From: Loxodes magnus | Taxonomy: Eukaryota; Ciliophora; Karyorelictea; Loxodida; Loxodidae | DNA: 64,000 nucleotides | Direction of reading: 5' to 3' | NCBI GenBank assembly: GCA_946699065.1 | Contig: CAMPDV010000059.1 | Location: 496,001 to 560,000 of the forward strand | Part shown: positions 12,351 to 24,400 of the stretch, in pieces | How positions within the stretch are numbered: the first letter of the stretch is position 1 | Layout of the letters: each line of letters starts with the position of its first letter | Notes under the pieces: model-generated | What the model was told of the DNA's origin: nothing | The model's database searches: none | What the model saw: only the letters and a program-made list of their open reading frames with translations | Made by a program: the position numbers and the translations under genes

Positions 12351-13716
12351 CTATCATTAAGGGTCCATTTAGAACTTTTTCTTGCACTCTATTTTCGAGA
12401 ACATACTCTCTACGTTCCTGTATCTTTTTGATTAGTTCTTGGATAATACTTCTGACTCTGGAGTTGGACATTATGTTGTATTTAACCTTAACCTATTTGT
12501 ACTTCTTATTCCTATTTTTTGCAGTCTTGTGCTTTATCTTTATCTTCTTGTTTTCTTTAAGCATTTCCTTTAGCTGGACTTCTATGGGAATAGTTATTTC
12601 AGGAAAACTAGAACTATCCTAGAAAATTTATAGATGCTATAGAATTAGATCCATGCTATACTTAATGAACTAGACTTTAAAGCCTTCTTATTAGCGGTTA
12701 GAAGAAGCTATTTTATAAAATCCTTCAAAGTTAAAAGATTCTTCTGCTTATTGCTATTCTACTTTTTTAGACTTCTAGAGGAATGAACTGTTACTGAATA
12801 AATTCAAAATCGAAGGAATGATAGGAACGAATTTCTTGAAAATTTACTCTAGGAAAATTAAATTTCTGATGACTTACATTTTGAACAAAGAGTATCTCTC
12901 TGACTTTATGTTCCTTAACATAATAAGTAGAATGTTAATAGTTTAGAACTTAAGCTCCTCATCGTCACATACACTTAAAATGGAAACGAAGCAAATTATC
13001 TTTCCTAAGTTACTAAGGCTTATTACTTTTTTAAGGTTTTCCTTTGAAGCTTCTTTCACAATATTTCTTACTAATTGGGCTAAGTTCTGAAGCTATTCGG
13101 TGTAAATGAGTTCTCCTTATGTGGTTAATTTGCCATTTTTGACGAAGAAATTCTGTACTGATTTCTTAAGCCTTTCTAGTTATTATTTTTAGGTGTCATT
13201 AATTATATTTCCTCCTTAAATAAAAGCTCCAAATTAAGAAAATACTTTTCTAAGTATTTTATTCTGCATTTCTTAGTGCTCTTTATTCTTTGATTTTAGA
13301 AACTCCATTAGAAACTATTCGCAACGCTAGAAGGTTTTTTCGTTAGAAGTACTTCTTCAGATTTGTAGTATTTAGTTAAAAAGCTTTTTAGAAGATGTTG
13401 TATCAGTGAAATAAGGAATAAGAATAGAAGCATGCTTGAGTATATACTAAGTAGTTGACTAGTTTGGTACTGACTCTAGCGTTCATAGAGTTACTTTAGT
13501 TAATGCTTTCACAATCTTTTTCTTTTTCTTCCTAGAGCTTTCTATGAACACTTTAAAATTCTTATAGGTAGTTTTGAGTAAAAGCTTTATAATATTTTTA
13601 TCCGGATGAGCTATTTCCTCTCCAAAGCATGTCTTTAAATGCTGAATAAGTTGTCAGTAGCTGTCAAGGTCTTTATTTTTCTTGAAGGAGATGATGGAGT
13701 TCTGAATTTCTTCCAT
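12343..13716 (-). CDS. helical, Lys-rich protein of unknown function, about 457 aa
   Basis: The ATG at 13716 (MEEIQNSIISFKKNKDLDSY, then TGA as Trp) opens an intronless frame. The body is alpha-helical with regularly spaced hydrophobics (NLGKIICFVSILSVCDDEEL), reminiscent of armadillo/HEAT-type folds, then a Lys-rich linker (KENKKIKIKHKTAKNRNKKY) and a final charged helix. No TGA lies before the next gene. The frame reaches TAA at 12345-12343 (inside the TTAA repeat) and TGA only at 12309-12307, which would overlap the next gene by 20 bases. The end given assumes TAA stops. A 25-nt intron joining the two ORFs (GTTCT...GATAG) is a weaker alternative. Confidence 0.65.
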
Positions 13717-13886
13717 GTTTAGTAATAAGAGACTTCTATTTTAACGAACTATAAATACTATTTTTATTCAACGAAAAAGAACTTTAAATCTCTTTATCCT
13801 TTAAACTTACCCCTTTTACTTATACCCTTATCTAATATCAATTCTATTCCTCTTTATTAATTAGCACTTTTATTTATTTAACTACG

Positions 13887-16129
13887 ATGTCGAGAAATTA
13901 CCAAGGCCATCCTCCAATATGTTAGTCTAATAATATAAAAGAAGTAGCAGGCCTGATAGGAAGTAAAGTAAATTCGAATAAGATTCCAGTGATGAGAAGA
14001 AAGCAGCCTATATAGCTGGTAAATATGGAAACAACCTATAAATCTTAGCATGGAAGTGATTTTGGGGAGATATAAAGAATAAATTCAATCAATAATTAAT
14101 ACTCTAAAGTATATCGCTAAACTTACTCTCCTTTTCAAATACCTTACTAACTCAAATAGGATACAACTGATGTTACTATCGATTATGCTGTTGATAGAAT
14201 ACTCAATGTAGGGTCTAGTTTTAATCCTGGCAAGAGCATCTAGATTCCTCCAAACCATTTACCTCCAAAGCTGAAATTTAATAAGCGAACTTTTAGAGAC
14301 CTTACACAAAACTAGGTATTCTCAAATACTTCCTTAGATAATTTATAATGGATAAAAGAGTTTGAAGCTCATTGCAGGAAGAATTAATTATAGAGAGGAT
14401 AATACACTCCTTCAGTTAATTAGCTAGATATATATGGAAGAAAAGTTTAGCCTTCTAAGTTCTAGCAAGCAGGTTTGTGGATAGCTATGTCTAATAAGAT
14501 AAACTAATACTTTTAATATAAATGCCATATAGCCTCTTCATCTAGACTTCTATTAATCGTTCTATTTCTATTATTCAGTAGCGGAGAGTAAATTAGCAGC
14601 TTAATGTAACTTGTTTAGAATGTTATGATTAGCTTGATAAATATATTAAATATCCTTTCTAAAATGGAAAGTAGAAGGTATCAATATAAAAAACCAGTAG
14701 ATAATGAATGAACATAAATATTAAACCATTAAGCTTAATTGGCTAAGCAGTAAATAGAAGAGGAAAAGAAATATCAAAAGTTATAGCAATATGAAGTCAA
14801 ATAAATACTTGATGAGCAGTTAATGTAAAAGTAACGTGAAAAAGAATACAGAAAAAAACTACATGAACTAGAGTGCTAAGAAATAAAGGTAAAGTAGAGA
14901 ATGTGAGAAATGGAAGAAAGTCAAAAGAAAAGTGAATAGAAACAGCAAGCTAAGGACTTAAGTCAAATATATTCAAGTCACTTATAATAAATATAGGAAA
15001 TTAAAAAGGATGAGTTAGTATAAAAACGCATTTAAGAAGCATAATGGAAGGAAAACTTTTAAAGAGATATAGATGAATAGAAAAAGATAGAATAAGAAAA
15101 GAAAGTTGTAATGCAATTATAAGAAAATAAAATTAAACATTTTCGATAGTAACAAATTCATACTCAGAAACTATAGAGTCAAAAAGACAAACTTGAAGAA
15201 TAATTTCTTGCTTAACAATATATACAAAATGAAGAAAAGAAAGAGTCAGACTATTCTAACTATTACAAAAAAATAAAAGAAAGATAAGACAAATTATAAC
15301 ACTAATTTGAGAACTAAGTAGTTTTATAAAATAGCAATAGAGAAGAGTAAATTTAAAAATGAATCAACAATAAAGAATATGAACATCAGCAAGTTCTCTT
15401 ATTAAAGTCTGAATTAGAGAATTAAATGAGATAAGAGAACCTAATGCAGTAAAAAAAGATTTTAAAGTCATAAATAGATTACAAGAACTAAGTAAAGGTA
15501 TAAGAATAGTAATCTTATAGATAGCATTAAAATGAAATTTAAAAATAGGTTGAAAAAGAATGGGATATGTAAATACAAGTAGCAAATGAAAGAATTCAGT
15601 AAAAAGAATAGTATAAAAATGCATTGTAGTTTTAAATTCAGTAAGTTTAAGAAGCAAGATAAAAGGCAAGTTAAATGTCTGAAGTTGAAAGAGCTTTACA
15701 TAATTAACATGTATAAGTAAGCTTTAAAATTAGGGCTATGGAAAGAATTAAATTGGACTAGCAGGTGCTATACATGGTCTTAAGAGTACATCAAGAGGCG
15801 ATAAACTTCGTTAAAATGCTAGGAGAATGGTCTATCAAAATAAAATAAGTTTAGGATCATTTTCAAAAGCTTAATCACCAGTGAACATTTAAAATATATA
15901 AGAAAGCTAAAAAAGTTCTAAACTTAATTAATCTCAAGTAGAAAAGTATTAGGCTAGAAACGATACTTCAAGACAATCTTATTAACCATCCTTAAAATCT
16001 TCCTTTAGTCGAAATTAAGGAGATTTCGCATTCAATTAGAATCTTAATAAATTTTATGGAGTTATGCAAAAATAAGACAATTAAAATAAAGTTAACGATA
16101 ATGCAGCTAAATTCTATGGTGTAGAGTGA
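13887..16129 (+). CDS. Gln-rich coiled-coil protein, about 741 aa
   Basis: Starts MSRNYQGHPPICQSN with a disordered, Ser/Asn/Pro-rich N-terminal third containing short conserved-looking stretches (SVNQLDIYGRKVQPSKF). From about residue 290 to 600 it is a continuous coiled coil in which most Gln are TAA or TAG (IEEEKKYQKLQQYEVKQ). A 17-nt intron follows, then a Ser/Asn/Gln-rich tail with two copies of KFYGV, ending in TGA at 16127-16129. The 5' neighbour is divergent with 170 bases between starts. Around 14,530-14,700 another frame (containing CLECYDQLDKYIKYPF) looks equally good, so one or two extra small introns (for example 20 nt) may be missed. A cytoskeletal or ciliary structural role is a guess. 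Confidence 0.72.
15717..15733 (+). other. 17-nt intron in coiled-coil gene
   Basis: GTAAGCTTTAAAATTAG lies exactly between codons. It moves the frame into the C-terminal tail that ends at TGA (…DNAAKFYGVE). Confidence 0.8.
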
Positions 16130-16378
16130 CAAAACAGTGTTTAAATAGCTTAATATAAATTACTTAATATTGATCTGGTAAAAAATCATTAAACAACACT
16201 TTTAGACTCAACAAAAATAAATTTAATACTTATAATATAAAGCTAAGCTATACATTAGTAATCATTTTAATTTTAATTTAGATTTGGTTAAGAATATCTA
16301 TCTTATTATATAAACGAATGTGTTAGATCATTGTATTATTTATAAAAGCTATTAAATTTATGTATAAAAAACTCAAAA

Positions 16379-16684
16379 ATGGAAAAGAAGAAACTATATT
16401 TTTCAAGTAGAAATGAATTGAAAAGTATAGAGGAAATGAGAAAATCATTTTTAGATATACCTAAAAATATCAAAAATATGCTTTTAAATTAACTAAAGTT
16501 TAATACTTCTCACATCAAGAAAAAAATTATTACTAAGAATAAACTAATGATATAAGAGCACATTTCAATTAATCATTTAGATATATAGTGAAGCAAAGGA
16601 AAATATGGGATTAAAAAGGATGATAATGCTAATAAGATTGAATATTCTGATTCATATAAAAGATTATTTTTAAAGAGTTTGTAA
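16379..16684 (+). CDS. small Lys-rich ORF, about 101 aa
   Basis: MEKKKLYFSSRNELKSIEEM opens a frame with Lys/Ile/Asn-rich, hydrophilic content and one internal TGA (DIQWSKGKYG). It converges on the DHHC gene. No TGA is met before the DHHC stop; the frame meets TAA at 16682-16684. Alternatively an 18-nt GTAAG...CAG intron starting at 16681 gives TGA at about 16700. Length alone is weak evidence under this code. Unknown function. Confidence 0.4.
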
Positions 16685-16690
16685 GAAGTT

Positions 16691-17564
16691 TCAAACAGTT
16701 TGAGAAATATTGTCCCAATATAATCCTTCTCCAATATCCCTTCTTACAGGCATGAACATTTTAAAATAGCTGACTGTTCCAAATATTATCTTTAAATTCT
16801 CTCTTACAGTAGGTTTTACAAAGTTTTGAGTTTCTCTAGCACTAAGAGCCCAGTATTCAATTGCTGTCTTTCCTTAAGAACATAAAAACCATTAAAAGGC
16901 AGAAAAGATTCCCATAACAAGTCATAAAGACAATCCTAATACATTTGTTTGCCTGGTATAGTAAGATAATTCTTTCTAAATAAAACCTTACAGTTTAACT
17001 TAAAATCGGATAAGTGATTAAATAAATGTACATTCCTGAAATAGAAATGTAAGTGCAAAACATTAGAAAATTCCTATGATTATAATGCCCTACACAATTA
17101 TTAATCCATGGACAATGATGATCCATTTTTAAAACACAATAACCACACATTCTACAATGATGCGAACGTTCTGGCTTATAATTTTGACATACCTTGCATC
17201 ATTTAGCAGTTTCAGGCAAAAGTAAATCATTAAGAGTTTCTTTTTGATCTGGATTTTGCTTTGCTATTATATCTTCTTGGTCTAAAGATTTAGGCTAAAA
17301 GTCTTGAGGTACCTTTCCAGGTCCCTTCAAGACACACCAAATATAGTTATATAACACATTGTAAAGTAAAAATAGACCTATTAAAGTGAAAAATAAAGAA
17401 AGTGGTATGCCATAATATTCTAACATAGGGCCAAGCAGTTCCCAAAACCAAGCATATATTAGAAATAGAACAATAGCCCCTACTACTATTAAAAGAGCAG
17501 GACCCAGAATTAGGAAAAATACTTTCAAACCTTTTAGCAATCCAAAGACTAACTTTATGCACAT
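16691..17564 (-). CDS. DHHC palmitoyltransferase (zinc-finger DHHC family), 285 aa
   Basis: Catalyses S-palmitoylation of proteins at cell membranes. Two hydrophobic segments span residues 15-40 and 53-75. The cysteine-rich domain runs WCKVCQNYKPERSHHC (Trp is TGA), CGYCVLKM, and DHHC at residues 148-151 in DHHCPWINNCVGHYN. Two further membrane segments follow (FLMFCTYISISGMYIYLI and LGLSLWLVMGIFSAFQWF), then GKTAIE, equivalent to the TTxE motif, and the aromatic C-terminal tail containing RENLKIIFG. One 16-nt intron lies between membrane segments 3 and 4. The gene ends at TGA (16693-16691). All family landmarks are in the expected order. Confidence 0.93.
16976..16991 (-). other. 16-nt intron in DHHC gene
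   Basis: The sense sequence is GTAAGGTTTTATTTAG. Removal joins the third membrane segment to KELSYYTRQTNVLGLSLW and the remainder of a typical DHHC C-terminus. Confidence 0.88.
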
Positions 17565-20500
17565 TTCTTTTATATGAAATTAATTTAATCTATCTTAATT
17601 TAATTCGACTATCTACTTCTAACAGTCTTTTCTCAATTAAACCTAAAACAGTTAATAAAAAAGCATTAAAGCTATAAAGGATTGGGATGTTTATTCTTAC
17701 ACTCAACTTTTGATTGAGTTCTTGCTCAGCCACATTATAAATCAAAAAATAAGGAAAGAATTACAAGCAATAAAGAGTTTAATAAGGGAAAATATATAGT
17801 AATTTGAAATAAAGTTAGTTATTAATAAGATAATAATAATCAAAGTTAAGTAAGAAGAGTGTTAATCTTTGCTACTAGCATGCTAAAATAAAATTTAATG
17901 TTAGTTTTTACTGGATAACTGATTTTGGAAATTAATTAGCCATTTTAACAATTCTCAAAATTATGCTTATACATATCTTCTAAAGTCTATTTATGGGGTA
18001 TCTTCATTTAAAAATCTGCGAAATAAGAAAAAGACGTCACATAGTTTTTTATATAAACTTGAGAAATTTAACCTTAGTGTTTTAATAGAAGGAAGAGAAA
18101 TCCAAATTTTATCTATTTATAAAATGCTTTCTTTTGCTGAATATTTATAAAATATCAGATTGCTAATAAAATTAACGGAGCGAATAAAAGCACTATAAAA
18201 ACTATATAAAATCAGTCAAAAAACGAAATTACAGGTAGGGTTATAAAGATAGTTGTAACTATTAAAATGACAGTTATTAAAAGGATTGCTGACTAGTAGA
18301 AAAATTGATCTTCAAATGGTTGCTATCTCGCTTGAGTATAATTCATATGAAAAGCACTATAATCCTGAATATGACGATAGTTCATTTGCACTTTTTGTAC
18401 CACTCACAAATGACAATGGATACAGAAGTGGTAATTCTACAATAGATAGATGGATTAAATATATATGTGATAAGACAAGATAAAATATTAATTCTATGAA
18501 TAGAATAAAAAAATAAAGCTGCTTTAGCTTTACCTTTTTCTGATATTTTAAATAGATAATTGATTGAAGTTGAGAATCACGTTAATCTAAACACATTTAT
18601 TTGCTTGACTCATTAAATCAAAGATTTCTAAACAAAAAAAGATTACATTTTATTGAACTTTAATTAAATAAATTAAAATCAGCAATATCTTCAGTGGAAA
18701 CTTTAGTTCAAATTATGAACAGAACTATTTCATAAAATCACATTATCAATCATTTTCCTAAATTAATGAACTCAATTATCCAATGAAAGGGAGATATTTT
18801 TAAAATTAATTTTACAAGCACACTTTATAAAACTATAGTAAATTTTGCTAATTCAGATAAGAACTCAAGATGGAAGTTATGGAAAATACTTTCTAAAGTT
18901 TAGATAAAATAATAAAAATTAGATTTGTATTAAAACAAAATAGATAACAAGATTAACAATTAACTTTGTAAAATTATATCAGATAAAGCTTTATTTAGAA
19001 GGAAAAAATATTTAAAATGCTTATTATATTTATCTTAAAGAAGCTTTTACCCAATTTGTCTTTAAGATTCTAATTATATCTATAAATTTTAAATGATTGC
19101 TCATCAAGATAAAATTAACTATATTTTTATTAGCATTTTTACTTTTATTAACTGTATGTGATATTATTGCTCTTTTCCTCAAGATGATGATACTAGATTA
19201 ATTGACTTAGAATATAAGTAAAATTAACTATCTTAAGCTTAATTCTATTTTATATTAAATTTTTAAAGAAAAAACTAGCCATGCAAAGCTATTCATCATT
19301 AGAAATTATAATTCTATTCTTTGATTTAAAATAAATAATAAATTAACTGCTCAGATTTTAAGTAGTTAATGATTTACATATAAATAGATTAAGGTATTCA
19401 TATTCTATAGCTCTTTTTATTTAGTTGGAAGAAGAAGTTTGTGCTAATTTTCTGTCTCTAATTTAATAGAATATCTTTAATTAATAAATAAGAGACAGAT
19501 ATTATTTTTTTAATTTTAATACTATAACTTTGTTAGAGCTTGATCTAAGAAATAATTCTTAGATATGAAAATGAAAATTTGATATTAATTTAAGCTATTA
19601 ATATGAAATTATTTCTTAAAATAGCACCCAAAAGTAGATATATATATTATGAAAATAATCTTAGTATCATATATCATTTATAGATATGCTGATATTATCA
19701 TTTCTATAATTTATCCTAATGGTTGCTATTAACTTATTTCATATTTTCTATTTATGGGAATCTTTTCTAAATTTTTCCTGCTTAAATTTTATTCAGAATC
19801 CATTTTGCTTCATTATAGATTTAATGCTATCAATATGAAAAATTAAAAGGGTTAAATTAGAAATACTCAATAGAAAAATTAAATTATAATGTATAAAGAT
19901 GCTAAGCATAGTATGATATCTTAAAAATAGGTGATAAAGCATATAATTTGTACCTAAATGTTATTGTATTTAGTTTGTATTCATTAAGCTAAATTTATAA
20001 TATAAGCTTAATTTCCTACATATCCTACTTTATCTTACTCTCATTAACATTTTACTAACTTTTCCTCAATATCTCAAATTTAGATACCAAATAATACTTC
20101 GGAAAGCACGATTAAAAAGCATACCATTATAAGCTTCAAGTTAAAAAGTGAATTAAATAAGAAAGTGATTACTGTATATGATAAAGGATAGAATAAATAA
20201 GCTAGCATGCAGTAAAATGATTAAATAAACTATATTAGCTTTATTTAGTATCCCTAAGATATATACTAATTATAACTCTATCTTTTACTCTTATTTAACT
20301 AAATATATCATAAGGCTTAACTTACTAATATCTATCTAATCTTTTTTAACCAAGATGCTTATTTTCAGTAATATAAATAGAATCGAGCATCTAAGTAAGT
20401 ATAAGTTATTAAAATTTATAATTTTGATGTTAGATATGCATTATATATTTTAATGCTGTGACATTAAGTATGAAATAATCAATTATCACAATAAAAGAAA

Positions 20501-21493
20501 TCATTTATATATATCAAATAACAAATTAATTATTTAATCGTTATTAATATCATTAGACTATATAGAATTTAAGAAGCATCAAATATTAAGAAATCTGACT
20601 AGCTTATTCTGTAAATATTTAAAACATTTAGCTATAATTAATCTAAATTTTAAGTTCTTCAGAGAGTTAAATTTTTAACCTAACTAGATTCAGAGATTTG
20701 TTATAAAAAGAGCCTCTATTATAAAACAGAGAGTTTTGAATGAAGCTAATAAAATTAGCAATAGATATATAAATGTTTTGCTACATTTAACTTATTAAAA
20801 ATATACAATTTAACTCCAGCAATTTACTAAGCATAGACTAATTGGAAAGGATAATAAACAGTTATATAAATAAAGTATAAAATAAAAGAAATATGAGTAT
20901 AGATGTAATATTAATATTATGATTTTATAGTTTCAGTATATTTTAAATTATATTCCAAATCAAACTTTTACATCTATTATATCTCACGTAAATGTCTATA
21001 TGATTAGAATAAAAAATCATATAATCCTAGAAAATAATTTATTTAGAACTGTTCTGTTTGATTTAAATAGATATACATTTAGCAAATCAAGTTCTAATTA
21101 TACTTTAAAGGAGTGTAAAAATGATATCATTATGCTCTTCTATAACTAAAATTTAAAGAATATGAAAAATGTATAATGATATTTAAAAATTTCCTTTGAT
21201 AGCATTATTCAAAAAAGATAGGATTTTATATAGAAAGATACAGTTAAAAATGTTTACTTATATTTAAATAAGAAAATTTAAATAACTTAATTAATTAATA
21301 TTTATACAGAAAGAGCAATTAGCATTCTTATAAGTATATTCATTTTTAATTTTCTAAGAAGCTCCTTTTGTAGCTTATTATTTCTCTAATAATGCTTACA
21401 TTTTCAAATTCTAAAGCATTTTTGCTTTCCTTATAATGCAAGATCGATATCTTCTTAGTTAGGATAAGTTTGATTTGTATAAAAATAAATAAA
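17565..21493. other. long AT-rich intergenic region
   Basis: About 3.9 kb upstream of the first giant gene. Apart from the ORF fragment at 18.3 kb it holds nothing I can support. Confidence 0.5.
18286..18483 (+). other. isolated ORF fragment of uncertain status
   Basis: A 65-codon stretch with higher GC than its surroundings and protein-like composition (YEKHYNPEYDDSSFALFVPL, then STIDRWIKYICDKTR). There is no in-frame ATG; the frame continues upstream through a TGA and downstream through TAA. It could be an exon of an unseen gene or a relic. Confidence 0.25.
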
Positions 21494-24400
21494 ATGAACC
21501 TAAAGAGATATTTAAACTATCTGCTTCGCTTTTTGATTGGATTAATTTATCATTCAATTTAGATATCATCTAAATATCATTATCCTAGAATGATTAAAGA
21601 ATGTAGTGAAGGGTGGTATCCAGATCCTATAATTCCTAGTTATTCAAATGGTGGATTAACTGTTGATTATACGTTTTACTTCCAACTAGAAAACTAAGAC
21701 CAATATTTTATAGAAATTTGAATTTAATTCCCTTATGATTATGTTAAAGAGACTAGTTCTTATATAGCAAGCAAAGTTACTGATAATTGCTATAAAGTTG
21801 AAGTCAAAAATGTTATTAATCCTTTGCAATTCAAAACTACATTTCCATTTTCCTTATGAACTCTAGATTTAGGATACCAAATTAAAGATATAAACTGAAA
21901 CTTCGCTACTTTAGGGTTCGGTCCTTAAGTACAAAATATGTAGAAAGCAGTTATAAAGTTTGGAAATGGAACTTCAAATAGAATAAACTAGTTTAGTGAG
22001 TTATAAGTTGAGCTTTAGTTGAGTTATTAGATGATTATAGGAGATAATTTTATGATTAAATTCCCTTACTAATTTAATATTAAGCTAATTACCCAGGTGA
22101 GATCAGTTTATGCCAAAGATGTAAACTAGAACTGGATGAAAAACGAAATTAAAAGTGCAAAGAAAGGAGATTCATAAAGTTAAGCTTACATCTTTGAATT
22201 TAGAGTAATTGAATAAAGTAATGAGCTCATTTTATAAATATGAGGATTAACTTAGAATCTTAATCCAAGGATTAATGCAGATCATAAATTTGCAGTATTT
22301 CTAATATCCCATGTTTAAAATCCAGCTTATACAGCAACAAATGAAGAATTGAAATTTGATATATGAACATAAAGATTTACATATGAAGGAGGATCTGTAT
22401 TAAAGTATGAATAAGCTAGCGTTTTTTTTAGTTCAGAATTAACTCCAGGAAATGTATCAGAAATAAAATGCAATTTAGCTAATCAAGAAAAATACAGCGA
22501 TTTTATCTAAAACAAAAAAATTCCTATTGGAATAAATATTTTCATTTAAATAGATTTCAAATTAGATAATCCTGTAATAGAAGGAGGAACTATTGCAATA
22601 GATTTCAAAAATATTACTATTTCTAAAAAATCTCCTGACTCTAAAGAATGAGTTTATGTGATTGAAGGATTATATCCTGTAGATGACGTAGTAAAAGCGG
22701 AATGAGTGACAAATTCATAGGTATAAATAAGCAACTACAAATCTTCTAACTTAGGCCCTACTGTAAAGTTCGTTACTTAAGTATAAGTAAATGGAGATGG
22801 ATGTATATTTAAAATTTCATCCTATAGAGATTTTATTTAGAGTACTATAATTGATTAAAGCAAAAATATGAATATTTCTAACTCTTTTAAAACAAGCAGC
22901 AATTTAAATTTATTCGGAGGAAATTCATTTGCTTGGCAATGAAATGCAGGGGGCACTGCTGGTACTGCTACTTCTTTTTTAATTTAGAGTGATTAAGGAT
23001 GGGGAACTTTGGCAACTGATATAAACGATGATACGATTACTGATACAACGGTTGTTGTATTGAGCACATAACCAGATATGTATATTATTCGTGATTTTTT
23101 GTATGTGACAGATTAAGATCATTTAACATAGTCAGATTATAGAAAAGCTACAAGTACAAAAGTTCAAGATAGTAATATTTTTATTGCTAGAAGTAACTAA
23201 AATAAAGATAATAGCATTTGAAAAAACTACTATATTACTTCGTTATCAGATCCTTCTAATCCTCAATCTAGTTATATCAATTCTGGAACTCCAAGATATC
23301 CAGCTTATCAAGCTAATTTTTGAAACTATGAAGTATGCGTTTTTTAATAAGATCCATAAAGTTCTATATATACTCAATTTAATTGCTATTTTAAAGATGT
23401 TAATCCAGTTAATTAGATGAATGATGGAGATTAAAGATGCTTAGAAGAATGTTTTCTTTTCAAGCCTATATGCAATCAACATAATGGAGGCTGGGATCTC
23501 TTATATTGGAAAATAATTTTACCCTCTACAGACTAAAGTTCCAACTTTGAGGAAGATAAGCTTATACAGAAAATTGAAATTCCAAGTAATACAAATAATG
23601 ATTAAGTCTACGTTTAAATTTCCTGTTAAGAAGCATAATCTTATTTTGTAGATTAATTCTATGGAATGCATAAAGATTTTGCTGCTAATTATCCGTTTGA
23701 TATAACTCCTTTCTCTGATAAAAAAAACGATTACACATCTAACTTAAAAGTAGAAGTATCTTAATATTAAACTTACATTTGATATTATGGAATTTACGAG
23801 TCTGGAACTTCTCAGAAGCCTAATATATATTGGGGGTTACTTCCTGTTTAAACTAGAATCTTCCATTAAAGGCTTATGCCTTTAAAATGTACAGCTGAGT
23901 TTATTTGAATCGATTCTACTTTTTATAAAAGAACAATTTTGACTCTTTCTAGTTTTGAAGGAACTTCAAGATAAGAGAATGGGCCTTATTATCTTTGGGA
24001 AGAACCTGGAGTAAGACAATATTTTACATAAGACAGAAATGATATAAACTGAATACAGTCTGAACTTGAATTTAGAAATGGAGCTTATCAAGATATTATG
24101 GTTTAGTTTAAAATGAAATATGGAATGGCTGCAAATTCTTGATGCTTTGCTCTAATTCCTTTTTATTTTCAGTATGAGAAAGATGAAAGCTCTATAATTT
24201 CTACTTCTTCTGGAGGAAATTTGACTTATTTAAACTATCTGCAAGTTAAGGGATCATACGACACACAAGAGTAAACAATTATCTTGACTTACCACGATGA
24301 AGATGTATGGCCAGGATGAACTAACAATTTGCATATTTCTAAACTTAAAGCACCTTTCGGGGAATAAACAAATTTAAAATTTGAATCAGATCAAGGATTT

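Noticed and set aside
15364..15669. Minus-strand 101-codon hydrophobic ORF
   Set aside because: Antisense of a TAA/TAG-Gln-rich coiled coil on the plus strand; the hydrophobicity is an artefact of complementing Lys/Gln codons.
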